A stretch of 49,635 bases of DNA, taken from contig NZ_LMKM01000009.1 of assembly GCF_001421515.1 (NCBI RefSeq), positions 115,448-165,082 of the forward strand, read 5' to 3'. Of the stretch, positions 17,690 to 29,223 are shown piece after piece. The notes below the pieces were generated by a model that did no database searches, was not told where the DNA came from, and was given only the letters and a program-made list of their open reading frames with translations. A program made the translations under genes and the position numbers. This DNA comes from Pedobacter sp. Leaf216. Its GTDB lineage: Bacteria > Bacteroidota > Bacteroidia > Sphingobacteriales > Sphingobacteriaceae. How positions within the stretch are numbered: position 1 is the first letter of the stretch; each line of letters opens with the position of its first letter.

Positions 17690-18355
17690 TTATTTGCATC
17701 CAGACAAGATTAAAACAGGTCTCGTTACAATTTTCCCTTGTTTATCGGTTATTTCTTCAGTAATTTTCTTTAAGCCGAAAGTTGTAAAGCCTGCTTTATA
17801 AAAGAAATCCTGTACCTGGTCGGTTTCATAAAAAGTAAAATCCATTTGCGTCCATGGCAAATCTCCCCCGAATTTTTTTTCAATAAAAGCCAGGTCAAAT
17901 CTCCCACCAGGAGTTAAAACCCGATAAATTTCTTTGAAATATTCTACCGGATTCTTCCAGAAATAAAGGCTGTTTACCGAGAAACAGTAACTGAAAAAAT
18001 GATCCTCAAAGCCTAATTTTCCACTTTCTTCAATCCTGATGAATTGTCTCCACTTTTCTTTATTCGTTAATACATTGCTCGATAATGCCTGTTGCAGCTG
18101 AATTTCGGAAATGCTAGCACTGTAATATTGACTTTCGGTTATTTTTTGAAATAAAAAAGGAAGATGTTCCCCATCACCAGCACCAATTTCCAATACTTTG
18201 GTGTCGGCCTCTAATTCCAGTTCATGTATAAGTTTAAAAACAATTTTATTTTTAGGCAGCGGTGTATCAATTTCAACATCTTTAACACCCGTTTTGCTAA
18301 CAATAGCCATTTGTTTGCCTTTTGCTGTAATATCTGTCTGCTCGTCCATAATCAC
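17690..18355 (-). CDS. Class I SAM-dependent methyltransferase
   Basis: The 221-residue protein shows motif I VLEIGAGDGEHLPF, a post-I acidic turn and RVLTPGGRFDLAF, the Rossmann-fold methyltransferase pattern of the Methyltransf_11/25 group. The substrate is unknown. It is divergent from the AraC regulator at 18508, with 152 bases between starts, so that regulator may control it. Confidence 0.88.
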   Translation of the reverse strand: MIMDEQTDITAKGKQMAIVSKTGVKDVEIDTPLPKNKIVFKLIHELELEADTKVLEIGAGDGEHLPFLFQKITESQYYSASISEIQLQQALSSNVLTNKEKWRQFIRIEESGKLGFEDHFFSYCFSVNSLYFWKNPVEYFKEIYRVLTPGGRFDLAFIEKKFGGDLPWTQMDFTFYETDQVQDFFYKAGFTTFGLKKITEEITDKQGKIVTRPVLILSGCK

Positions 18356-18507
18356 ATTTTTTTCTCCTCCCGGAATTTTTTCCGTTCAGCGGTTTAACAA
18401 GTCGGCAAAGGTGGATAATGCCCATTTTATGTATTTACACAAAAGGGATTTTCTTTTACAAAAAATAGAATTGTTGATAACCGATTTATAATAGTTCCGT
18501 TTTTTTT

Positions 18508-19515
18508 ATGATAATTGTCATTATGGGAATCAATGTTGGTAAGGATTACGGGAGCTGGAAAAAGGTAGGGGGCAGTTTTGATGATTTTCCGGTAGAGGAA
18601 CAATTGGTAACTGAACGGAAAGAGAAATACAGTTTTTCATTTAGTGATGCAGAGCTCGTTCAGATTAATACACCAGATATTTATATCGTTTATGGCGACA
18701 TTCTTTTTAAACAGCATTATATGTACTTCAGGCCAACTTATGATGTTCCTGATATGATAAAATTGCGCTTTACACTATCCGGTAAGGGAACAATATTTAA
18801 TAAGGTTAACAATCAGAAATATATTTTTAATTCCAATCAGCAGAACATCATTTATATGCCTGAGTTGGATGGCACCGGTGAATATGATACCGGAAGCAAC
18901 TATCGTTTTTTTGAAGTACATTTTTCAAAAGAGAAATTTTTGCAGCTCGCTGAAAATTCTTGCAGAACGCTGCAGGTTTTAGCCGAACATATGGATTCAG
19001 GTCATTATGCCCAACTGGCAGAATATAATCTTCCCATTTCTTGGGCAATGCAAAATTGTATATCCGGAATACTAAATTGTAAGTATTCGGGAGAATTAAA
19101 ACTCATGTTTCTTGAATCAAAATGTATCGAATTGCTTGTATTGCAAGCCAATGCTTTTGAAGCAAACACATTTAAAATGAAACAACCTTTATTGGCCACA
19201 TATGAAAGAGATTGTTTGTTTTACGCACGGGATTATTTAATTGACCATATTGATCAACCACCATCAGTAGCTGAACTCGCTAAAATTTGTGGTATTAATG
19301 AATTTAAACTTAAACAGGGGTTTAAAAGCCTGTTTGATAACAGCATTTTCGGTTACTTAAGCGATTACAGGTTAAATTTTGCAAAAACTTTATTAAGTGA
19401 GGGTACGCCGATAAAATCTGTTGCTTTTGAAATGGGGTATTCCTCTGTTCAGCATTTTAGCAACGCATTCAGAAAGAAATTTGCAACATCACCAGGGAAA
19501 TATTGCCATTCTTAA
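18508..19515 (+). CDS. AraC-family transcriptional regulator
   Basis: The 335-residue protein has an N-terminal cupin-like ligand domain and a C-terminal double helix-turn-helix (about 235-335) with ELAKICGINEFKLKQGFKSLF and SVAFEMGYSSVQHFSNAFRKKF. An alternative ATG at 18523 would give MGINVGKDYG. It is the PchR-like type common in Bacteroidota. Divergent placement suggests control of the methyltransferase or of itself; no iron-uptake gene is nearby. Confidence 0.88.
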   Translation: MIIVIMGINVGKDYGSWKKVGGSFDDFPVEEQLVTERKEKYSFSFSDAELVQINTPDIYIVYGDILFKQHYMYFRPTYDVPDMIKLRFTLSGKGTIFNKVNNQKYIFNSNQQNIIYMPELDGTGEYDTGSNYRFFEVHFSKEKFLQLAENSCRTLQVLAEHMDSGHYAQLAEYNLPISWAMQNCISGILNCKYSGELKLMFLESKCIELLVLQANAFEANTFKMKQPLLATYERDCLFYARDYLIDHIDQPPSVAELAKICGINEFKLKQGFKSLFDNSIFGYLSDYRLNFAKTLLSEGTPIKSVAFEMGYSSVQHFSNAFRKKFATSPGKYCHS

Positions 19516-19589
19516 TTCAATATAAAAGGTTATCTCTGTAATGGATTGATACTACACCCAATATCTAAAAATTAAATATACAATTTAAA

Positions 19590-19672
19590 TTAATTCCCCT
19601 TTTTAAGAGAGGTGTCCGCAGGAAGGGGTGTTCTTTTACTTTAGTCTTTGCTTTTCTAAAACGGTCCTCATT
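19590..19672. repeat. Short intergenic repeat (copy 2)
   Basis: TTAATTCCCC, GAGGTGTCCGCAGGA and GGGGTGTTCTTTTA match the element at 12441-12510, including the following TTTGCTTT. The hairpin is decayed here (TTTTTAAGAGAGG). It fills the gap between the two AraC genes. Confidence 0.6.
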
Positions 19673-19742
19673 TCCGCCTATCAAGCAACCACGTAGTGCT
19701 CAGTGCAACTAATCTTAATGCAGACAGTTATAACCCCTCCTT

Positions 19743-20639
19743 TTACACCGCGATATTATTCGTCATTTTATATTCAGAAGGAGTGATTCCTGTTTGCTTT
19801 TTAAAATACTTGCCAAAAAACGAAGAATTACTAAAACAGAGTTCATTGGCAACTTCTGAAATATTCATAACATGACTCGTTAACAGTAGTTTAGCTTCCC
19901 TGATTACCATTTCGTCGATAATTTCCCCTGCTGTGCGGTCTGTAACCTGTTTAACAACCTGCGACAAATGTCTTGGCGTAATACGCAGGCAATTTGCATA
20001 AAAAATTACCCGTTTTTCCTCTTTAAAATTTTCCGATACCAAGGCCAAAAAACGGTTTGTGAGCTCTGTTTGGCTATTATGCACAAATGGAGAAGTCTCT
20101 TTCTGCTTGTTTTTCAATAGAAATATATCATAAACAAGCTCTAAAAAGCTGTTATGTACAATATTTTGAATTTGCGGCATGTCTTTAGGCACATTCAGTT
20201 TTTTGTGCAATGCCAGCATATCATAATAGATAAAAGTATATTCCTCTTTAGATAATGAAAATTTATGCGATTGGCTATCCTGCGACATTCGATAAGTTTC
20301 GCCGCTATTAAAGAATACGCCTTTGTTTTTTAAGTAACTTTTATTGAAGTGGATGCTGATAAATGAAACGCTGCTATTATCGGTAATTTCGTAAACAGAA
20401 TGTGGCAAAACCAATAAAATATCACGGTGATTGAGTATATGATCCACAAAATTAATCTTAATATTCAGCTTACCTTTTGTGATCAGTATCAAGGCATAAC
20501 TGGATACGCGGAAAGGTTCAGAACTGCAATAATTTGGATCGTTGCTGTTGTGGATTTTGGCCATCAATCCATCATTTAAAGACAGCGCTTCCTCATGGTT
20601 TATTTTTGAAAAAGTTTTATTAAGTAACTGTTGTTGCAT
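19743..20639 (-). CDS. AraC-family transcriptional regulator
   Basis: The 298-residue protein has an N-terminal cupin-like domain with FRVSSYALILITKGKLNI and HSVYEITDNS. The C-terminal AraC domain contains CLRITPRHLSQVVKQ and VANELCFSNSSFFGKYFKKQ, ending near GITPSEYK. It is transcribed away from the sphingolipid locus across a 542-base gap and could be its regulator, but nothing in the sequence proves this. Confidence 0.88.
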   Translation of the reverse strand: MQQQLLNKTFSKINHEEALSLNDGLMAKIHNSNDPNYCSSEPFRVSSYALILITKGKLNIKINFVDHILNHRDILLVLPHSVYEITDNSSVSFISIHFNKSYLKNKGVFFNSGETYRMSQDSQSHKFSLSKEEYTFIYYDMLALHKKLNVPKDMPQIQNIVHNSFLELVYDIFLLKNKQKETSPFVHNSQTELTNRFLALVSENFKEEKRVIFYANCLRITPRHLSQVVKQVTDRTAGEIIDEMVIREAKLLLTSHVMNISEVANELCFSNSSFFGKYFKKQTGITPSEYKMTNNIAV

Positions 20640-20951
20640 AAAATCGTTCAGCGGTTTTTTAATAATTTCTTAACAGATACGATCATCTTTTACACACCAA
20701 TTCCAGCCATCTTCTTTTTGATGGATTTTGCCCTTTTATCTGTCGGATTTTGTAATGGCAAATGTAATATTCGAGATCAATTTTGCAAGTATTTTTTTTT
20801 AAAATGACTAATTCGTGATTGATTTTTAAGTTTTTGATTAATAAACACTTTTTCTGTATCGTGCTTTATTACAGTATATTATGTTGTTTTAAACGAATTT
20901 TTGACTGGTTTTTATTTTTTTACTATTTTATAATAAAAGTCAGATTGTCAA

Positions 20952-21021
20952 TTGGTCAATTCATTTGAATGTCACATTTTGCCAATCCTACATTTTGACC
21001 AATATATCCCACATTTGAACC
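20952..21021. promoter_or_regulatory. Repeat-rich regulatory region upstream of the sphingolipid locus
   Basis: The 542-base gap 20640-21181 is AT-rich and has no credible gene. It holds a perfect inverted pair TTGGTCAA (20952-20959) / TTGACCAA (20995-21002). Three direct copies of ACATTT(T)G follow a rough 16-21 base spacing (20974, 20990, 21011), two of them continuing into G-CCAA. This looks like a regulator binding region for the serine palmitoyltransferase promoter. Confidence 0.45.
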
Positions 21022-21163
21022 TTTTTTTCGCTTCAATTCCGCGTTAAAATTGTGTTATCAAATCGTATGGTTAATGCAACCTTAATCTACAGGGTTGATT
21101 TCGGTATCAACATATAGTTACAGGAGCAGGCCAAACTTTCAGAACAGGGTTTTAAAAAACTGA

Positions 21164-23501
<2,338 letters not shown>

Positions 23502-23505
<4 letters not shown>

Positions 23506-24491
23506 AAAAGCGCGTGTTGATAACAGGAGCAACGGGATTTGTGGGCTATCACCTGATTAAATCCGCTTTGGCCAACAATTTGGAAGTTTATGCAAACGTT
23601 CGCCACTCTGCTAACGCAACGCATTTAAAAGATTTTCCAATCAACTATGTAGATCTCGATCTTTCTTCGATATACCTGTTAAAAGAGAATATTGAAGATA
23701 AAAAGTATGATTATATCGTGCATGCTGCTGCGGTTACCAAAGCAAAAAAACTGGATGATTACAATCAGGTAAATGCTATTTATACCCGAAACCTTGCTGT
23801 AGCGGCTTCAAAAGCAACACACCTTATTAAAAAATTTGTATTCATCAGCAGTTTGGCTGCATTGGGGCCTTTAAATCAAAAAAGCGAACGGTTAACTGAT
23901 AAAAGTGCATCACATCCGGTAACCAATTATGGCATCAGCAAGGCACTTGCAGAAACGTACCTGGCTCAGGTTCCAAATCTGCCCTTAATTGTATTCAGGC
24001 CTACTGCGGTTTATGGTCCACGGGAAAAAGATATTTTCATCCTTATTAAAACCATAAAGGCTGGTCTGGAGCTTTACATCGGCAAACAGGAACAAGACCT
24101 TAGTTTTGTGTATGCTACAGATCTGGCCAATATCATTGTTAACGCATTGGCCTCTGATGTGGTTGGTAAAAGCTACAATATTTCGGATGGAGCGGTATAT
24201 AGCCGCTCATCGCTCGCAAATTATGTAAGTAAAGCACTTGGCAAAAAAACGCTGACTGTTAATGTACCTGTGCCACTTATTAAAGGCTTAGCATGGTCTA
24301 TGGAACGTGTATACAGCATATTTAATAAAATTCCGGCCTTAAACGTAGATAAAATTAAAGAACTCACTGCCCTGAACTGGGGTTGCGACATAAAAAATAT
24401 CCAGAGAGACTTTGGCTTTACACCTCAATTCGGGCTTGAGCAAGGTATTAATGAAACGATAAACTGGTACCGTAAAAACAATTGGTTATAA
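23502..24491 (+). CDS. Extended-SDR reductase, candidate ceramide reductase (CerR)
   Basis: The 329-residue protein has the extended short-chain dehydrogenase signature: GATGFVG at 9-15 for NAD(P), Ser116/Ser117 in VFISSLAAL and the YxxxK pair Tyr143/Lys147. In Caulobacter the matching epimerase-like CerR reduces 3-oxo-ceramide to dihydroceramide after acylation. The gene overlaps the ceramide-synthase candidate by four bases, strongly suggesting the same role. A sugar epimerase is the alternative by family alone. Confidence 0.78.
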
Positions 24492-24510
24492 GATTTTAAA
24501 TAAAAATAGA

Positions 24511-25836
24511 ATGAAACAACAAGTAAAAGCAGCTGAAGGCAAGTTGGGTATATTAATGCCAGGACTTGGCGCTGTAGCAACAACCATGATTGCCGGAGTT
24601 GCTGCAATTAAAAAAGGGATATCTAAGCCTATTGGTTCGTTAACCCAGATGGGAACAATCCGTTTAGGTAAAAGAACTGAAAATAAACAACCAAAAATTA
24701 AAGATTTTGTGCCTTTGGCAGGTTTGGAAGATTTAGTATTTGGTGGCTGGGATGTTTACGAAGATAACGTTTACGAAGCAGCATTAAATGCCCGCGTACT
24801 CGATGCAAACCTTTTGCGCGATGTGCGTGAAGAATTGCAGGCCATTAAACCAATGCGTGCAGCTTTTGATAGAAATTATGTAAAAAACCTTGATGGCAAA
24901 TACGTAAAAGATATTGATAACCGTTACGAACTGGCTTTAGCCGTAATGGAAGATATTAAAAACTTTAAAGCAGAAAACAATTGCGATCGTATTGTTTTGG
25001 TATGGTGCGGTTCTACTGAAATTTATTTCGAAGCATCGGAAGTGCACGAATCGCTTGCTGCATTTGAGCAGGGTTTAAGAGATAACGACCCACGCATTGC
25101 ACCGAGTATGATTTATGCTTATGCTGCTTTAAAATTGGGTATTCCGTTTGCCAATGGTGCACCAAATTTAACGGTAGATATTCCTGCATTAATCGAACTG
25201 GCTAAAGAAACCAATACACCAATTGCCGGTAAAGATTTTAAAACCGGACAAACTTTAATGAAAACCATTTTAGCCCCAGGTTTGGCTGCGCGCTCTTTAG
25301 GTGTAAACGGTTGGTTTTCTGATAATATTTTAGGTAACCGTGATGGTTTGGTACTGGATGATCCGGATAACTTTAAAACAAAAGAAGTATCTAAACTAGG
25401 TGTACTGGAAGATATCTTCAAACCAGACGTTAACCCGGATTTATATGGAGAAATGTACCACAAAATCAGGATCAACTATTATCCGCCTCACGGTGATAAC
25501 AAAGAAAGCTGGGATAACATCGATATTTTCGGTTGGTTAGGTTATAAAATGCAGATCAAAATCAATTTCCTTTGCCGCGATTCTATTTTAGCTGCACCAA
25601 TTGTGTTGGATCTTGCCTTGTTTATCGATTTGGCTAAACGTTCAAATATGTCGGGCATTCAGGAATGGTTATCATTCTACCTTAAATCGCCACAAACGAT
25701 ACCAGGTGTACCTGCAGAAAACGATATTTTTAAACAGTTAATGAAACTTCAAAATACCTTGCGTTACATCATGGGCGAAGAATTGATTACCCATTTAGGT
25801 CAGGATTACGAAGAAGAACTGATAGAAACCGTATAG
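24511..25836 (+). CDS. ino1: Inositol-3-phosphate synthase
   Basis: The 441-residue protein matches myo-inositol-1-phosphate synthase: the NAD-binding GLGAVATT (18-25), GSLTQMGTIRLGKR, and the central IAGKDFKTGQTLMKTILAP segment with catalytic lysines, followed by LGVNGWFSDNILGNRDG. It converts glucose 6-phosphate to inositol 3-phosphate in an NAD-dependent internal redox cycle. Its last base overlaps the first base of the PgpA-like gene. Placing it directly after the ceramide genes points to inositol-containing lipids. Confidence 0.94.
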   Translation: MKQQVKAAEGKLGILMPGLGAVATTMIAGVAAIKKGISKPIGSLTQMGTIRLGKRTENKQPKIKDFVPLAGLEDLVFGGWDVYEDNVYEAALNARVLDANLLRDVREELQAIKPMRAAFDRNYVKNLDGKYVKDIDNRYELALAVMEDIKNFKAENNCDRIVLVWCGSTEIYFEASEVHESLAAFEQGLRDNDPRIAPSMIYAYAALKLGIPFANGAPNLTVDIPALIELAKETNTPIAGKDFKTGQTLMKTILAPGLAARSLGVNGWFSDNILGNRDGLVLDDPDNFKTKEVSKLGVLEDIFKPDVNPDLYGEMYHKIRINYYPPHGDNKESWDNIDIFGWLGYKMQIKINFLCRDSILAAPIVLDLALFIDLAKRSNMSGIQEWLSFYLKSPQTIPGVPAENDIFKQLMKLQNTLRYIMGEELITHLGQDYEEELIETV

Positions 25837-26291
25837 TGTTCATCCACAAATTTCTTTCAACGGCTCTGGGAATAGGTTATATCGGCAAAGGTGCTGGTAC
25901 TTATGCTGCAATAGCAACCTGTATCTGCTGGCACCTTACCCAGAGCCCTTATAGCAACCCCTACTTATGGCCTGTATTAATCACCATATTAATTATAATG
26001 CTGGGCATAATGAGTGGAGATCGGGTTGAAGAAATTTGGGGAAAAGACCATCAAAGGGTGGTAATTGATGAAGTTGCCGGAATGTGCATTACGCTGTTAT
26101 TTGTGCCATTAAAGTGGCAATACACGCTTATCGGATTGATACTTTTTAGGTTCTTTGATATCCTTAAACCTTTTTATATCCGCAAAATGGAAGAATTGCC
26201 AGGTGGCTGGGGTGTAATGGCTGATGATGTATTGGCTGGCATTTATGCCAATGTGGTTCTTCAGCTTGTTGTTGTTTTAGCACTCTTTTAA
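25836..26291 (+). CDS. PgpA-family phosphatase, probably phosphatidylinositol-phosphate phosphatase
   Basis: The 151-residue membrane protein has the PgpA pattern: KGAGTYA near the start and VVIDEVAGM with Asp78/Glu79 as metal ligands. PgpA removes phosphate from phosphatidylglycerophosphate. In inositol-lipid clusters of Bacteroidota a PgpA-like protein is proposed to act on phosphatidylinositol phosphate, and its position beside ino1 and a CDP-alcohol phosphatidyltransferase supports that reading. The start is GTG at 25836, overlapping the ino1 stop by one base. Confidence 0.85.
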   Translation: MFIHKFLSTALGIGYIGKGAGTYAAIATCICWHLTQSPYSNPYLWPVLITILIIMLGIMSGDRVEEIWGKDHQRVVIDEVAGMCITLLFVPLKWQYTLIGLILFRFFDILKPFYIRKMEELPGGWGVMADDVLAGIYANVVLQLVVVLALF

Positions 26292-26295
26292 TACC

Positions 26296-26670
26296 ATGTT
26301 TACTTTTTTAAAGGCACAGGGTTCTTCATTAATCGCTTCAGCAATTGATTTTGGCGTAACGGTTATGGCTGTAAATCTTTTAAGTTGGTGGTACCTCGCA
26401 GCAAGCATAACCGGAACCGTTTGCGGTGGGATTGTTAATTTCTCCATAAACCGGAAATGGGTTTTCGAAAGCCAGTCTAAAGCCATTAAATGGCAAATAT
26501 TAAAATACATTTTGGTATGGGCGGGCAATTTGGCCATAGTTACAACCGGTGTATTTGTTTTTACCCACTATTTTAACCTCAATTACGTACTCGCCAAAGT
26601 TTTTAGCTCTGTTTTAACGGGCATAAGCTACAATTATATCATGCAAAAGCAGTTTATTTTTTCAAGTTAA
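26296..26670 (+). CDS. GtrA-family membrane protein
   Basis: The 124-residue protein has four hydrophobic helices and the GtrA features GGIVNFSINRKWVF and a final SYNYIMQKQFIF. GtrA proteins are thought to flip lipid-linked sugars or related lipid intermediates across the inner membrane. The gene directly abuts the next start (TAAATG). In this locus it may move an inositol- or glycosyl-lipid intermediate; that is inference. Confidence 0.88.
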   Translation: MFTFLKAQGSSLIASAIDFGVTVMAVNLLSWWYLAASITGTVCGGIVNFSINRKWVFESQSKAIKWQILKYILVWAGNLAIVTTGVFVFTHYFNLNYVLAKVFSSVLTGISYNYIMQKQFIFSS

Positions 26671-29214
26671 ATGAAACCCAACTATTCGTTTTTTCTCACT
26701 GTAGCGCTCAGTTTTATCCTGCAGGTAAATGCTTTTGCTCAACGCACCGCAGTTTCGGGTACCGTACGCGATGCCGTAACCAAAGAAACTTTACCTAATG
26801 TTTCTGTTTTTTTTAAAGATACCCAGATTGGTACACAAACAGATGTAAACGGAAAGTATACCCTGGTTTCGCCAAATCCGCAAAGCGAAATCAGTTTTAA
26901 TTATGTAGGGTACCGTACAGTTTATAAAAATATTCTGCCAGGTACAACTCAAGAATCTGATGTGGCCCTTGTGCCTGATGCCAAAGCTTTAGATGAAGTA
27001 ATAATTGTTGGAGGCAAAAAAATAAAATACCGCAATAAAGATAATCCAGCGGTAGAACTTATCCGCCAGGTAATTGCCCATAAGGAAGAAAACCGCATAA
27101 AAAGTTACAACACGGCATCGTACAGGCAATACGAAAAGATGTTGTTTTCGCTAAGCAACGTTTCGGATAAGTTTAAAAACAAAAAAATGTTCCGCAATTA
27201 CCAGTTTTTGTTTCAGGAACAGGATTCGACTTTAATTGGTGGAAAAAATCTGTTGCCGGTATATATCCAGGAGAAACTTTCTGATAGTTACCTCAGTAAA
27301 AATCCTGAAAAAAATAAAACCATTGTAATTGCCGAGAAACAGGTAAACTTCGACAGTAGATACATTGATAATAAGGGAATGAAAACTTATTTCGACCGGA
27401 TGTATCAGGATATAGATATTTACAAGAACAACATTTCGGTTATCAGTAACGAGTTTTTAAGTCCCATTTCGGATGGTGCACCAGCTTTTTACAAGTTTTT
27501 TATCACCGATACACTAAAGAATCAAAAACCTCAGATCATTGAGCTTTCTTTTACGCCCCGTAATACGAATGATATGTTGTTTGAGGGCAAAATATATGTA
27601 ACCAATGATAGTCATTATGCCGTTACCGGTGCTTCATTTGGGGTAAACAAAAACATTAACCTCAACTTTGTACGCTCACTAAAAATCGACCTTAATTTTG
27701 AAACAAATGACAAAGGGAAATACAGCCTGAGTAAAAGTAACCTATTGGCCGATTTTGGTATTGGTAAAACCAAAGGTATAGGCTTTACAGGAGAGCGAAC
27801 GGTTACTTTTAAAAATTATCAGTTCGATACCGTATTGCCTGATACCATATTTGAGGGTAAAAGTACTGTTGTACTGGCCGATGCAGCCAAGAGAGACGAT
27901 AAATTTTGGGAAAAGAACCGTTTGGATACGATTTCGAAAGATCAGTTAAAAATTTATGGCAACATAGATACCCTGCAAAACCTGCCGTCGTTTAAACGAA
28001 CAATGAAAATTGTTACCCTTTTATTTGCAGGTTATCAGAATTTAGGACCCTACGAAATCGGACCGGTAAATACCTTTTACAGTTTTAATAACGTAGAAGG
28101 TTTAAGGTTGCGTGTTGGCGGAAGAACCACACCAGAGCTGAGCAAACGATATTATTTCGAAAACTATCTGGCTTATGGCATAAAGGATGAAAAATGGAAG
28201 TTTTTCCTATCGGCAACCTATTCGTTAAATAACAAATCGATCTATGAATTCCCTCAGAATTATGTAAGGGCAAGTTTTCAGCGCGATACCAAAATACCAG
28301 GGCAGGAGCTACAGTTTGTACAGGAAGATAACTTTTTACTATCCTTTAAAAGAGGGGTTAACGATATGTTGCTGTACAACGATTTTTACCGTTTAGATTA
28401 TGTAAAGGAATTCGAAAATCATTTTTCTTACAATCTTGGCTTTAAAAAATGGAGTCAAACACCAGCTGGTGGACTTAATTACATCAATTCCAATAATCAA
28501 TTCGTTAACAGGTTAACCACCAGCGAAGTTTCCTTACAGTTAAGGTATGCACCAAATGAGAAGTTTTACCAGGGAAAAATTTACCGCGTGCCCATTGCCG
28601 ATCGTTATCCGGTATTTAATTTGCGCTATACCGCAGGTTTAAAAGGAGTATTGGGTGGCGAATACAATTACCATAATATTATGGGTAGCATTGATAAACG
28701 CTTTTATTTATCGCAGTTGGGTTATAGCGATGTAACTTTTGAAGGCGGTTATATTGCCGGCAAAGTGCCTTTTCCATTGTTGGATATACACCGCGCCAAT
28801 CAAACCTATGCTTATCAGCTCAACTCATATAACCTGATGAACTTTTTAGAGTTTGTGAGCGATCATTATGTAAGCATTAATATCGATCACAACTTTAACG
28901 GCTTCTTTTTTAATAAGGTGCCTTTAATAAAACGTTTAAAACTAAGAGAAGTGGTATCATTCAAAGCATTGTATGGTGGTTTACGGAATGAAAATAATCC
29001 AAATTTTCAAAGCGGATTATATCAGCTTCCCATTTATGAAAACGGTGCACAAAGAACGTATGCTTTAGGTAACGAACCTTACATGGAAGGAAGCGTTGGC
29101 ATAGGAAACATTTTTAAATTATTAAGGGTTGATTTGGTAAAGCGTTTCAATTACCTCAACAATCCAGAAGTTTCGGAATGGGGAATAAGGGCAAGGGTTA
29201 AATTCGATTTTTAA
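26671..29214 (+). CDS. DUF5686/carboxypeptidase-regulatory-like outer-membrane protein
   Basis: The 847-residue protein has a signal peptide ending near AFAQR (residue 24) and a carboxypeptidase-regulatory-like beta-sandwich (about 25-115, with VSGTVRDAVTKETLPNVSV). A long DUF5686 region predicted to form an outer-membrane barrel follows and ends ARVKFDF. Such proteins are typical of Bacteroidota and of unknown function. Its place inside an otherwise lipid-only operon (0 bases after GtrA, 9 before the phosphatidyltransferase) suggests a part in delivering the lipid to the outer membrane. Confidence 0.82.
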   Translation: MKPNYSFFLTVALSFILQVNAFAQRTAVSGTVRDAVTKETLPNVSVFFKDTQIGTQTDVNGKYTLVSPNPQSEISFNYVGYRTVYKNILPGTTQESDVALVPDAKALDEVIIVGGKKIKYRNKDNPAVELIRQVIAHKEENRIKSYNTASYRQYEKMLFSLSNVSDKFKNKKMFRNYQFLFQEQDSTLIGGKNLLPVYIQEKLSDSYLSKNPEKNKTIVIAEKQVNFDSRYIDNKGMKTYFDRMYQDIDIYKNNISVISNEFLSPISDGAPAFYKFFITDTLKNQKPQIIELSFTPRNTNDMLFEGKIYVTNDSHYAVTGASFGVNKNINLNFVRSLKIDLNFETNDKGKYSLSKSNLLADFGIGKTKGIGFTGERTVTFKNYQFDTVLPDTIFEGKSTVVLADAAKRDDKFWEKNRLDTISKDQLKIYGNIDTLQNLPSFKRTMKIVTLLFAGYQNLGPYEIGPVNTFYSFNNVEGLRLRVGGRTTPELSKRYYFENYLAYGIKDEKWKFFLSATYSLNNKSIYEFPQNYVRASFQRDTKIPGQELQFVQEDNFLLSFKRGVNDMLLYNDFYRLDYVKEFENHFSYNLGFKKWSQTPAGGLNYINSNNQFVNRLTTSEVSLQLRYAPNEKFYQGKIYRVPIADRYPVFNLRYTAGLKGVLGGEYNYHNIMGSIDKRFYLSQLGYSDVTFEGGYIAGKVPFPLLDIHRANQTYAYQLNSYNLMNFLEFVSDHYVSINIDHNFNGFFFNKVPLIKRLKLREVVSFKALYGGLRNENNPNFQSGLYQLPIYENGAQRTYALGNEPYMEGSVGIGNIFKLLRVDLVKRFNYLNNPEVSEWGIRARVKFDF

Positions 29215-29223
29215 TAAAAAGTT

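Noticed and set aside
20953..20969. Sigma-54-like element TGGTCA...TTGAA before spt
   Set aside because: The distance between GG and the downstream G is one base too long for a -24/-12 promoter.
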